The position numbers and the translations under genes were made by a program. A DNA stretch of 64,000 nt, taken from positions 640,525-704,524 of the forward strand of contig CH003126.1 of assembly GCA_000149265.1 (NCBI GenBank). Direction: 5' to 3'. The notes beneath the pieces are model-generated. The model made no database searches, was not told the origin of the DNA, and saw nothing but the letters and a program-made list of their open reading frames with translations. The stretch is from Ciona savignyi (Eukaryota; Chordata; Ascidiacea; Phlebobranchia; Cionidae). Numbering within the stretch: position 1 is the stretch's first letter; every line of letters begins with the position of its first letter. Shown here in pieces: positions 1 through 12,900 of this stretch.

Positions 1-737
1 ATGTAAACGGCATAACTGATCTTCAGGATATAACGGAGCTTTCTAAGATATAAAAACTATTTGATATAATGGAACTACCGGGTACAATCAACTTACTTGA
101 TAATAACATATCCAAGTTGGTAAATGTATTTATTTGAATAAGAATGGATAATGCCTTTTAAGCGTAATTGATTTCCTTATAATAATATAGGCTACATTAT
201 GTATGATACTTACATATCCTTCCTATATGGTTTGTTAAACCTACAAACCTTGTGCAACACTGAACTTGTGCAACACAAAGTGCAACAATAAAATAATATA
301 CAGGAAAAGCGTTTGCATTTTTTGATACTTTCAGGAGTGAACACAAGATGGTTTGGGCAACTCCAATAAACAGGGTGTAATATTGGTGGGATTTTCGTAG
401 TATATAAGAAGTTGTTCTATATAACTTCGTAATATATATTAATAAGGAGTTGTAATATTCGACATAATATACCGAAAGCTTTAATCGGTTGCTTGAAAAA
501 TTGCGGTTTGTTTATTTTGTAATCATTAACTTTGTATAAGAGTTAATAATAGATTCTTATCTTTAACTCCAAAGGAAACAAGTTAAACATTGTACGCGTG
601 CACTACGCGATAGAACTCTTTTATTTATCAAATGTGCATTCGGATAATGTATTTGAATCCATCGTGCTTACCACGGGCAAAGCAATTAATGGTCATTTCC
701 TTAAACACAATAGGAAATGTGTTTAACCTAGAACGAT

Positions 738-898
738 AGGTTCTACAAAATTAAAAGAACGTCTCAATCATACGCAACACACTGCAATAACTAATACGAT
801 AATCCAAGGGTAGGTGCAAGGTAATCTGCCGGTATATGTTAAACGCTTCTTTCGTTTTCCCATTCATAAGGATAAACATGAATAATCAATCCTATTTG
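738..898 (+). repeat. SINE B, 3' part
   Basis: Matches the 3' half of the family B SINE: the conserved block around 'cacactgcaataac', then 'gttttcccatt' and a 'gataaacatgaat' tail. The tRNA-like head is missing. Confidence 0.6.
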
Positions 899-2085
899 GC
901 CACACGACCCTTCTCCCAGCTAAAGAGATTCTTGGAAACTATATATTGTCGGTATTGTTCTGAGACTTTTGTCGGGCACGCCATCTGATTAGTTTCTCCA
1001 TGATATCAATGGATTTAAAAGTTACAGAATACCAAATGGTACGCTCAATGCTGATTGGTCAATTTCTGCCACGCCTTCGCCATACTTTGACTCCAATTGA
1101 CATTTTCAACCGCACACGTCATAAGAATAAATTGGTTTAAAATTTGGAATTTGGGAAATGGTAAATGATTTACGTAAATTCATATTATGCGGTTTAAATG
1201 ATTTTAGTTAAATAACCCCTTTAGCTAGCTGGCTTTGTTTTTAATTTACAAATTAATATGGTTTATAAACGTTAGGGTTTTCCCAATGGTAATAAAAATA
1301 TATATAAAACTCGCGGCCCGGAGCCCTACAATGTCATCCTCAAACACTTAACATTAATTGTATTATTTTGTAAAGTTCGTATCTAAATGTAATACATTTT
1401 TACACCTTTTAACATAAAAAAGCGATTGTTCAAATAAACAGTTTACAAAAAATTGGTTTATAAAAAAAGTCACATTTTATGAAGAAAAAGGGTGGTAAAA
1501 CTCTTCTGTTCTTAACTAAAAATTAATTTAAATACACCTACAAAATTGCGTGGGGCATCTTGGCACAATTCCCAAATGCAACGTAGCCCTCAAAAACACA
1601 CCAATTTGAAGACCATGATCTACACTCTACAGCATCTGCTTTAAACAAGTGAACTAATAATCCTGATAATTTCGTTTATTTTGCCGTATATATGGAGAAG
1701 TCGTGTGTACATTAAACTGTCTAGCGAACAGTTTCACAAGTGATCTATCTTTATTCATAACACCTAGAATGACTATTATATATGTTATTTTTTAACTTTA
1801 TATATGTTATTTTAATAACATTAAACACAAACGCTTTAATTTAGCAATAAAAGAAATTGAATATTTTCCGATATTTAAACCGGTTTTCGCAAAACATATC
1901 CAAGCGTATTCTTCGTTGTGTGTGTAAATACTGACACAGTGCACCAAAAATAGGATGTTATCGGTTTTGTGCTAACTCAGCTATATACCACATCTAAGGT
2001 AAATAAATGTTGGCTTAAGACTTTTGCCCCAGTGTCGGCAATACGGCCATTATTATGCAGTATAAAGCGGTATTGTGTCAATATA

Positions 2086-2188
2086 TTTTTAACGGGACAA
2101 GTTTTTAACCTATAATGTAACTTGATCCCTTTTTGTGTAGAAATCGGTATGTGAATTGGTCGCATTGACCATTTGGTCACACGACCGT
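2086..2188 (-). repeat. SINE A (tRNA-derived)
   Basis: Reverse-complement copy of the family A SINE. The A-box-like segment reads as 'tcacacgacc' on the plus strand, and the diverged B-box side lies at the left end. Confidence 0.6.
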
Positions 2189-2763
2189 AAGTTCGTGTTG
2201 TTTCAAGTTCGTCACGACCACACGATTTCGCATACGCATTCATCCGACCATTTTACCACGCTTTCTACGGGTAGTTGTCAAGATAGAGTGCTAGGTAAAT
2301 ATACTAGTTTTGTAAACCCTATATTTGACATGAACTTAGATTTGGTAAATTCGAGAATCCTACAGATAAATATGTTTGTTATAATTTTGTATGCTGCTTA
2401 ATTTTTCGTATTTAAGATGTCCCCGTTAATGTTTTGTTTACATAAATGCAATAACTTGAAATAAGTTCAGATTCTAGTCAAACACCCCTGATTAATCATA
2501 AAGCACGACAGTCGTAATTTGTAATTACAGGATATCTTGTCGAATTTGAATGTTTATTTTATAAGCCAAATGCATTTCCTTTATTACTCGATTTTACCTT
2601 AAAAGGTAATAATTGTAAGGTATCGCATCCCGACAAACTAAATACCAAATATCGTATGCTGACATCGCGCAAGTGTGAATCTGACGAAAAGTTCAATTCC
2701 CCACTTCTCCACTCGTTTTCTCACGACTAAATACACATACATCCAATCTTATAATGGACAGGA

Positions 2764-2860
2764 TGTAATGGTTAACGCGACCGATACATGTACCAAATTG
2801 CTTAAAAAACGGTCTTAGCAAGGAGCCCATCATGGGCTCGAAACTTAGCCTATTAAAACT
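2764..2860 (+). repeat. SINE A
   Basis: Copy with 'atggttaacgcgaccgatac' near the head and 'catcatgggctcgaaac' (B-box-like) near the tail. The extreme 5' end is missing. Confidence 0.7.
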
Positions 2861-4679
2861 AGTTTAAAGTTTTACCTTTTCATAACTGCCATTCGTCTTT
2901 CCCATTAACTCGACGGCTTCGGGTGATTTCGAATCCATGACTAAGGTTTGATTATTGCTGATAACTCTGCCGTTCAACCGTCCAGTAATTCCAAAGAATA
3001 ATAACCTAGATCTTACGCCCTGAACCCAGCATTGTGGTCAAGCCTTGTTATTTCGAGACATACAGTGAAACAAAAGGATCGTGTTTTTACACTAAATTCA
3101 ATACCTTTGGCCAAGCGAGACTTTCAATGGACCAAAGACGAAGCCTAACAATCAACTATATATCTTCGAAAACGGGCAAATTAACTGTGGTATTGCCAAA
3201 ACCTTGTACAATCAAGCAAAATCTTTTGTTCCCTTTCTGCATACAAAGTGAGACAGACTTTACTTTTTAACTTGCCGCATTCTTGTATATTTCCGCGCTA
3301 TTGCGTTTTCTCAGTACTGCACACTTAAAATAATATCTGATATAACAAACTATCAAAACGCAGCAAATTAAAACTGCTCGCACCTGCAATGCATAGTTTC
3401 AATACGCATTCAAGGCCAAAAACCGTGCGAGCTAAAGCTGATAAGCTTTCGAATCTGGCAATTGGACTGCAGCAGAGCAATACAGCACGGTTTCCCAGTC
3501 AGCGTATTCTTGATTGCTTCCGTAGAGCTCATATCGACACTGCATAACAGCAGTCGATTGAAGGCAGACAAGGACGCGATACGTCACAAGTTTACTGAAC
3601 GAGATAAGGTGAACGAGAAACGGGTATACAACCACGTGTAGACCTGCAATTCTCCAGAAAATATAGAATGCAATACTTGAAACAACGTCTTATTTGTGCT
3701 AAACCAATACATTTCACGCCTGGGCACTTTGATCCTATATGGTTCGTTATACACTATATTTCATTTAGACATTAATTTCTGTTTTCCCTACCTATTTTGT
3801 CAATTTTAACTATAAAACGACACTACGACCACCCAGCATGAGGTATATCCGTACAAAACTCGCAATTCTAATCTTAACCTTCCAATTAAGCATTTTTCTC
3901 TGGACTTCTGCATTCTAGATAGCAGTCAAGGTATTGCGTTCTTAAGGAATTCGTTTCACACAGTCTATGAAATAAAGGTCACTGTGGTAATTAAGCGGCA
4001 AGGCTAAACAGAACGAACGCATCGCAAGAACGAAGAAAGGTATCGTAACCCAACAACGCAGCTGACGCCCTGGCATAACTGGTTTGGCAAAATGCCATTT
4101 AGAACGCTATACAGAGATCCATATCGATATCCCCAACAACCTGATTTATTTGATTATATTTTATAACACAAATATTACAAAGCAATGCAATAAAATACCC
4201 TACGATAGAAAGATAATTGTATATCCACAAAGACAAATTTACTCACAAAATCATATCTCAGAAATTAGCACAAGTTTTTACAATTGTCTTCTAAAATACA
4301 AGTAAGCGATCATATACTCTATAACACAGTTTATACGTTATGGTAAAAATGGGAAATATCTATACATTTTCTCTATTTGCCTGTGTAGGTCCAGTTTGTT
4401 TTCTCCTTAATTTACCGTAAACACCCATCAAACATACTGATGAAACGAGACATAATTACACAACAGAAATTAAAATAGACACGATTACACAATTGTGCTA
4501 TAAGAATAGAGTTACAGGGATCTCACACTCGATAACAATGGGTCGGTGTCAAAGATATAAACGATGTCTCAGCAGAACTATTCTTCAATACAATCTTGTA
4601 CATTTTTCTCTTTGCTCGTGCATACCACCTAGCGACCAGGTAGGCTTGGACTGGGGTGAGAGACAATATAGCTAAACTG

Positions 4680-4789
4680 TACGATCGTGTGGCCGAATGA
4701 TTACCGCGACCGATACATATACCGACTTACATACAAAAAAACGGTCTTAGCAACGAACCCGTTATGGGTTCCAAACTAATCCCGTTAAA
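4680..4789 (+). repeat. SINE A, near full length
   Basis: Near-complete family A copy: 'gtgtggccgaatg' head, 'gaccgatacatataccgac' core, and a B-box-like 'atgggttccaaac' followed by an A-rich tail. Confidence 0.75.
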
Positions 4790-6361
4790 AATATATACAT
4801 ATATAGTTAAACTAGGAGGATAACACTAAAATACTCTAGCTGTGGAGATTTCGTCTTTAATAATTATCTATATTGTTGAAATACAGATTGTACCATGATC
4901 ATTTAATCTAATGGTTTCATTGCAAAATTTAAAACAAACGAGTCACAATTAGCTAGCCCCATATTAATTTAACACTTAAACAAGGGAAAATAATTCTAGA
5001 AAATCATTTTTGTAATAAGGTATTAAGTGCATATTAATCATGCATTCAATATCAAACTATTAAATAAATACTTAAATACCGTATTCGATTTAAATTACTT
5101 AAGCGAGCCAGACATGCGAAAATTGTGTTATTGTGCGACAAATTTACATTACTTTGCAATGTTTCTATGGCTGTCGAGCAGGTGTAGAAAAATGTCCACC
5201 AATGCTGTACAACTCCAATTTCCTGCTGTGGAAACAAGGTTTCGATATTGTTGAAGTCGTTTCATACGTGTTTATGTTAAGCTCGGGTTACAGTATTGTT
5301 TTATTTTCACTCTTTTGTCTTTCGTCATGTCGCCGCTTTACAATGCGCGTGCTATTTGATATGAAGCCAGCCTTCTGTTTAAATCATGAATATCTTCGAG
5401 CACAGAATTGTCGAAAGAGGTGTATGGTTATACGAAATAAAAAAAAAACTTTATTCAGTATAGACTAACAATAGTTATTTAGTGGACGATATTCCGAGTG
5501 ATGCTTCTTTCAATGTAAGGCAATGTTGCATGCAACGTATCATATTGGCTGTATTTTCCAAAATTCTTGTACAATAAGCAATAGCAAGTATGTTAGTAGT
5601 AATCTGAAGGTGTTTATTGTTTAAACTATGCTATCTATCTTTAAGAATTCGATAAGATAAAGGCCAGGCAATAACACTGGCGACTACGAAAGTTAGTAAA
5701 AATGGCAGAAAAAGAAGAAAGGAAAAACTTGGTATTTATATGGCTATTAATCTCCTTTTAATACGGTTTATATTACGTTTAACGACCGCATGATTTTCTA
5801 CTCCATTATACTGTGTGTATTTAATATTGTGGTTAACTACTGTGGTTTTGCCGATTTATCATGCCTTCACTTAAAATAATCATACCATTTTTCCTTAATG
5901 CAATAAAGGAGCGAAAGAATAAACTAAACTAATATTAGCCAGGTTATGTTAAAATAGATATAGCTGTCTTTTACTACATTTTTGTTTGAGATATTGATTG
6001 TGGTTTTGCGTGAACAAACATAACAATACTTAAATATTATTTATTTTCTTACAAAACATCGATGTTAGTGTAAACTGAATAATTCAATAACCAGAAAACC
6101 AAACAATGTTCACCGTGTTCTATTTGTGCCTATCCTTGCTTTCCATCTTGTATTTATATATAAATATTAACTGAGATAAACATAGCATTTGGTCCCAATC
6201 ACATAAAAAGTTCTTAATTGACATGGTCTGACGAGATTTGGTGTTTGGTTCGGTATATATACTTTTTTAGTATTTTACTTGCCTGCGATAAGCACATCAC
6301 TAAGTTTTTTTTTTATCCAGGAGACGTCCTGAACCAATTGTGAGCTTTTATTACATTAGTT

Positions 6362-6473
6362 TTATTACCGGACTTAGTTTCGATCCCTTGAAGGGCTGGA
6401 GGCTAAAACCGTTGTTTTGTGTGTAAGTCTATATATGTATCGGTTGCGTTAACCTTTCGGCCACACTACCGTA
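6362..6473 (-). repeat. SINE A
   Basis: Reverse-complement family A copy. It ends at the right with 'tcggccacactaccgt', the complement of the SINE head. Confidence 0.7.
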
Positions 6474-6660
6474 CCCAAATCGTTTTGTTCGTCAGTGTAG
6501 CTTAAGCTCAGTGGTATCACAGCGATACCCCAAGCGAAAGGTGGTGTGATGAAAACCAGCCACGAGCTAATCGCTTCCTAAAACAAAATCACAGATACAC
6601 TAAGTAACATTGTCTTCGATTAAAACCTGTATCAAATACAACATAGCTCGGGTAACTGTA

Positions 6661-6790
6661 TGATGGTAAAGTCGAATGGTTAACGCCAGCAATAGATATA
6701 CCAATTCTGTACAAGAATGTTTTAGAGAATTGCCCAAAAGTCGGTCTTAGTTACAAACCCGATTGATACCAAACCAAGTTTGGATAAAAA
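6661..6790 (+). repeat. SINE A, diverged
   Basis: Diverged family A copy ('gtcgaatggttaacgcc' head) with a short internal insertion before the 'cggtcttag' block. It lies about 200 bp upstream of the TIR gene start codon. Confidence 0.6.
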
Positions 6791-6929
6791 GTTCTGATAA
6801 TCTTTCTGTGTGTATGTAGCATTCTAATGTCCCAAACGTGTTTACCTACCGCTGTGGATAAATATAAGTGTTCCATCCTATTCGGCGCAATGAGGTAATT
6901 GAGTGGTTATTTGGCAGCAATTTATTTTC

Positions 6930-6953
6930 AGATTTTACTGTTGTTATTTGTAG
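6930..6953 (+). promoter_or_regulatory. acceptor-like site upstream of TIR gene ATG
   Basis: A pyrimidine-rich stretch ends in 'ttatttgtag' at 6,953, about 40 nt before the start codon at 6,993. This could be a 3' splice site of a 5'UTR intron or a spliced-leader trans-splicing site, which is common in Ciona. RNA would be needed to decide which. Confidence 0.35.
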
Positions 6954-6992
6954 TACAAACTTGACTAGTATAGGTTCGTACAATAACATAGA

Positions 6993-9900
6993 ATGTCGGG
7001 GGAAGATGACAACCCTAGGGAGTCGAAGCACAAGAAGAGCAAAGCAAAGAGGTAGGCTGTGTCAACTATTGAACGTGACCTACAGTTATAAAGCTGTGCT
7101 TGTCTTTGTGTATATGAAAATGCAAATATTTAAGTTAAAACCTACAGTAGATGTGAATGAAAATCTTACGCCGGTGAAACTGTCGATATTTTGAAGACAA
7201 ATCAGGAAATAGTATAGGATATAGGGCAGTGGTTCTTAACCTGTGGGTAATTAACCATAAAGGGGTAATTTGGCATTTTAAAGGGGGTAGATTTTTAAAA
7301 TGAAAAAGAAGTAACTTCGATAGCAAACGTTGTTATGCGCTTCTTCTCTAAAAGTCCTTTGAATGTACAATAAATAATGAATTTGTTTTTTTTCTGTGGG
7401 TTTATTTTGGATTGCAAGCTATATTAGATGATGTTTTTCTTAAAAGGAGTAATTAATATTCATCAAAACATTTAGGGGGTAACAACAGAAAAACGGTAAA
7501 GAACCACTGATAAACCACTGGTATTCAGGTTAATCCCAGTGGATAAGAAAATGCACAGTTGAATGTTGTTACTACATTGTTTTGTTTGCTATTTAGAGGA
7601 GAAAAGAAAGAAGTTTCCCCGAAGAAAGAGAAAAGGAAAGATGCCCCAGTAGATCCACCTCCAAAAGTCAGAAAAGCGAAGAAAATGAAAAAGAGTAAGT
7701 ATTTGATACGCAATTAATTGTCTTTCTTGTAAAAGAATTCATAAATTGTATAAAAAAGCTAAAAATAATAAAATTAAAGCTGCAGAGCTGTTTTTATATT
7801 AAGATTTATCAATCACATTGGGTTATTTTTCTAATTTTTAGCAGTTTGGTATTTAACCCTATCTTTTTACGAAATACTTAAATGTCTTTATTTTGTTATA
7901 TGGTTTTGTATTAAACAAGCAGTGATGTGTAGTTTTAACTGGAATAGTTAGTGTGTATTAAACTTACTAAAATATACATTAAAAATATAAGCTACCTCCG
8001 CATTACAATATTTTGAAGATTAAGGTTTAATTTCAACTAAAATTGTTACTGAACCATGAAGGCGAATAATTAGTTTGTCTATCGCTAATATGAATTTTAT
8101 CCATTCTCGCTAATACAAATGTGTCAAATTAAACTAAACTTGTTTTGTGTTTTAATTGAAAATAAGGGTTTAATTGGATATTATGACAAAGTTTTGTAAA
8201 ATGTATTAAATGCCACACGTGTTTACAGTCGATAATTCTGGAATCTAGATAGAGTTTGTTTGACCTTACAATCAATCAATCAATTATCATTTTGTCTGCC
8301 CCGCCGAAGTCCTCACCACCAACAATTAAAACAATACAAAAACCATTAAATAACTTAATATCAAAATATAAAACAGCGACAAGACACTTTACCAGAACAG
8401 GAAGGCTCCAAAAAAAGTTATCTATTTTGTTGCCTTTCTGGGAAAAAATATTTTACCGGAAAGAATCCTCTAAAAAGTGCAAGAAGTTTACCTCAATTTG
8501 TTGCACAGGTATTTATATTTCCCATTCCTCCGATGCTACTTTTGCTGAGAAGCGATTTGTCGTCGACCTTGTGCAGCAAATCAAAGAAAACAATCTCGCA
8601 GAGGACATATGGTAAGACATTTGTGCATACCTAGTTGTGGTTTGGTTTTACTTCGAAACTGGTGACCTTATGTAACCATTGTGTGGGATAATTGTGATGC
8701 TGTGCGTTGTCATATGATGTTGTATCCGACTGTGGAGGGCAGGTTATCTGACGATTGCCCGTTTGTTAACACCCCTTGCGTTTTCCCATTCGCGGGAATA
8801 TCCCATTCTATGATTTATATAATTCATAACGTCATAATTTATAAACTATGTTTCACACGGATCTGAACGTAAGCTGATGCTTGTTGCGAACCGGAGCTTA
8901 TTCGTGCATTAATCATAACTTCTTTTATAGGTTTGACAAAGACGAGGGAGTGATTGACAGCTCATCATGGCTGTCAGTGAGGTTGGACAACGCGGACAAA
9001 TGTAGAGCTGTCGTTTTCCTGTTTTCCAAAGATTTTATGACATGCCCGATCACTGTGTACGAAAGAAAGGTATCAAAACAAATCTTAATAAATCACACTT
9101 TATCTTTTATTTGGAACAAAGACCGTGTATTAACGTCTCTTGCGTTCTACCAGAACCGATAATGGTTTAATCACTAAGACCTTTTTTATGTGTACAGAGA
9201 TAAGAGTCGTTCACGTTAATCATCCGGCCACTAGACCATTTATTACAGCTTATATTTTTTACCGTGCTATATTTCAAATCCATGATGATTTTGTTTTTAA
9301 GGCCGGTATTCTATGCAATTCAGTATACGTATCGTTTGTTAACCATTCGGCCACACAACTTATCTTTCTAACAGATTATAATGGACCGTATTGCACACGA
9401 TGACGATGCAAAGAGACCACAAGTATTCTGCGTTATTTTGGAACAAGTACAATTTACCAGAGCATTCGCAGGTGTGTATTACTACTATAGTAAAACCTAT
9501 TTTGTAGGATCTGTAGATTTACTTTCACCTTTTGTGGAATCTTCCAAATTACATTTACCATTTGAGACATCTGCCAATGTACATTTATCTTTTGAAGTAT
9601 CTGCCAAATGACCTTTTGAGGCATCTGCCAAATGACCTTTACCTTTTGAGGCATCTGCCAAACTACCTTTACCTTTTAAGGTATATCTGCCAAATGACAT
9701 TTACCTTTTGTAGCATGTGCCAATTTACATTTACCATTTGAAGCATCTGCCATTTTTTACCTTGCTAAGCGGTATACCAGTGGTATTGATTGGCCTAGAA
9801 CACTTAATTGTTAGGGTTGTTATATTGAGAACACACTATTTTCTACTGCTGTGATTACTTCAGTTGACCAAGGATTAAGCAGTGATCATTTTTTTTTATA

Positions 9901-12900
9901 AATTGTAGCAATTTTGAAAACACGACTAAAGACGCAATATGTGCTGAAAGGTTAACCACTTAGGGGGATACAAACGCTATAACCACACATCATGTACTCA
10001 TTAGAAAGCCTTCTGGCCGTGAATGCAACGTTGGTGGATTTGACGGGAGATCTCGCCCATTTATCCATCGAAGAGAAGACTTCCTATGCAGTTGGAGCCT
10101 TGTTCGAACGACTAGATAAAGTGAATTTTCTGATTTGTTTTCAGATATATAATTTTCCATGTAGGCTGCTACCATTCTCATAAATTATATACGCTACAAT
10201 ATCGTATCAGTTGGCTGTTGGTTGTTTCCTTGGGTAATGCATTGAGGGGGCGCCCCCGAACCCTGCTGTGAAATGAAGGCTATCCCAGTTTTGTTTAATG
10301 AATTTAGTTTTATTAAATTGAAAAACTAGAGGCGTTATAACAAGGGTGATTACCGTACGCCCACTTTCGCGTTACCCGGGCTATTGCAGTATGATGGGTA
10401 TGATTGAGCTGTGTATGATGACGTTCCTTCACCTGTGAGAACGTATCAATTTATTTGTTATCTTTTAGATTGCAACTGTAAAATCCCCCTACATACCACC
10501 ACCCATGCAAACCGATTCGAAGTACGATCAGGACTGGAAACGCAAGCGAGTGATAAACTGGTCGGGCACAGATGTTGTTGAATGGCTCTACTCAATTCAC
10601 GTTCGGGAGTTTTACAGGTCAGAATACAGTTGGACCATGTTGTATAATTAGTGGATCATCAAAGTGTAACAACACTAACATTTAAACCTTTTATATTGAA
10701 GCGTTTCCACTAACCATTTAATTGCATCATTAACATATATTTAGATTAATTAACATGATGCAGTTTTTGAAGATAACCTTTAGTGCTCAAGGTTTTGTAT
10801 AAAATTGTTGTGTTGACGGTAAGAACTATAAAAACCCAATTAACACAACTAACTCAATTCATTGCACTCCAACGTCAATATATCGATAATAGCGGGAAGT
10901 ATCAACAGCGACAAATATTTATAATTATAGCGTTTGTTACAAGGCCATTACTTGGTAATCAACTCACAATGTAAACGTATTGGTTATATATAGTAACAAT
11001 CACAGTATATTGTTTGTGATATCTTAATTTTAATAAACAATACAAATGTAATTTATTTCTATGTGTGTTTACAGACATGCTTTTGCGGAGCAAAGAGTGG
11101 ACGGTTACCTCTTACTTGCAACCAGAGACAGCGATCTCCAATGGTTATTAGGTGGGATACTTTATAATCAAATATGAATCAAAGTTTTATTCAGGATATC
11201 CATTAAATAACTTTTATTTACACACCAGTAGTTAAAAATACTTGTTAGTTTCATTTAATTTACCGATAAATGTGATATCTATGTGTTGCAAAGATAATGT
11301 TCGCTTACGTATTTGTGTGATAACTCTCTAGCGTTTTCTATTTAAGGCGATAAAAAAAGGATACCAGGTTCTATTCTATCCTATCCTATAGCTTTTCTAC
11401 AGCAATGATAGTAAATCTACTCGTCAAGTATAAAATCGTTATCAGCCGCATCTAAGATGTGTGTAGCGATCCAGCATCGAGCATGAATAATCTCAATAAG
11501 AAAGAAGTTTACAACTGTTGTTTTGCTCAGGAATTGATTCCCGTATTGTGCGGAAGAAGATCTCGTCCGAACTAATGCAAGTGCTCAAATCCGAGGTGCA
11601 GTATCCCGAGAGCTGGCATTTAAGATGCAGACTTGTGAGGCAACGAAGGGACTCGATATATCTCATATACGACCCACAAGATGCACGTCTTGCTGCCAAT
11701 ATTAAATCAGATTTATCAAGAAGAGGTCTTCAGGTATAAGATTATAGACAATATAATATTTCCGATTTTTAAAATAAAACTAGCCAAATATGATAATCCT
11801 TATATATCTAGATATGATACTCTATTTATATCCAGAAACGAAACCTATTTTATATCTAGGTATGATATTTTGTTATAGCTAATGGTGAGACAACAATACT
11901 TTTAACCTGTGACGTAATATTAGCTAATTTATGGTAGTATTATACCTTATTAAGGCTCAATACCTTTATCCTGTTGGCGTTTTCTTTACGATAATATCAA
12001 CCTGTTACAAGACAATTTGAGAAAAGTAAATTTTCTATTTATCCTGTAGGTATTTTCTCACGATAAACTCGGACAATCCCGAGAAGAGTTCCTTCAACTG
12101 AACGGCGAAAACCTTGCCAAATGCTCCCATGCTATTTGCCTGATGACTGAGGCTGCAGCAACCTCTCCGTTCGTCCTGCATGAAGTTCTCTTCTCGTGTT
12201 GGTTGGGCGGGGATCGGTCTCTTCTGACTCTTCTTTTCTCCAATTCCTGGAACAAACTTAAAAACCCGATGAAGGCTACTTTAGGTGAGTAAGCTTATGA
12301 AATATAAACACAGTCGTTATAAGAACACGCGCCACTACACACCAATTTATCCAAGTTGAATCAAATGCGGAAAAAGGGTAAAAATTCAATTACGTATTTA
12401 AAATGGTAATATATTGTCAATATTTTAGTGTGTATGTTAAAAATGGTCCCTGAGGCTGTTATTGTATAGAATTATTATTGATTGATCGCGTTATCCAATT
12501 GTCCACACGGTCGTATTTGTCTAATATATATTTTTCTATAACACATAAGTATCCATGTATATCATAAAAATATGTAGGTGCTGTCTCTTTAATATGATTA
12601 TTAATGATATCTTATGGTAAAAGTAAAACAAAGGGCGTAAAACACGAGTAAACTGGGAGTGTAAGGATATGATAGGATAGGATATATTCATGTCTATCCC
12701 CGTGAATGGGAAAACCAAGGGGGTTAACACACGGGCAACCGTCAGATCACCTCGCGCCCACCGTCGGGTTACCGGAGCTATTGCAGTGTGTTATATATGA
12801 TTTACACGCTCCTTCAATTTAGTAGAACCCATTAATCCACTGTGTCCAGGCAATGTCCGTAAAGTGCCTACAAGGACACAACCGACTAGCTAGCGACCAG

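Larger units (their letters stand above)
1..6929. other. gene-poor left flank
   Basis: I see no convincing exon chain here on either strand. Open frames are short and show no domain pattern. The stretch holds tRNA-derived SINE copies, listed separately, in AT-rich DNA. A short minus-strand frame ending near 3,432 has coding-like composition and an acceptor-like site, but no partner exon was found. Confidence 0.5.

Noticed and set aside
3432-3635. Minus-strand frame with coding-like composition (CRYELYGSNQEYADWETV)
   Set aside because: An acceptor-like site exists but no partner exon, domain or clear homology was found; too weak to call.
5702-5731. ATG GCA GAA... as an upstream first exon of the TIR gene
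   Set aside because: Only a ten-codon lysine/glutamate-rich frame with a moderate donor; nothing ties it to the TIR gene, whose 6,993 start fits without it.
9454-9741. Four open frames on both strands near 9.5-9.7 kb
   Set aside because: They are translations of the 30-bp minisatellite.
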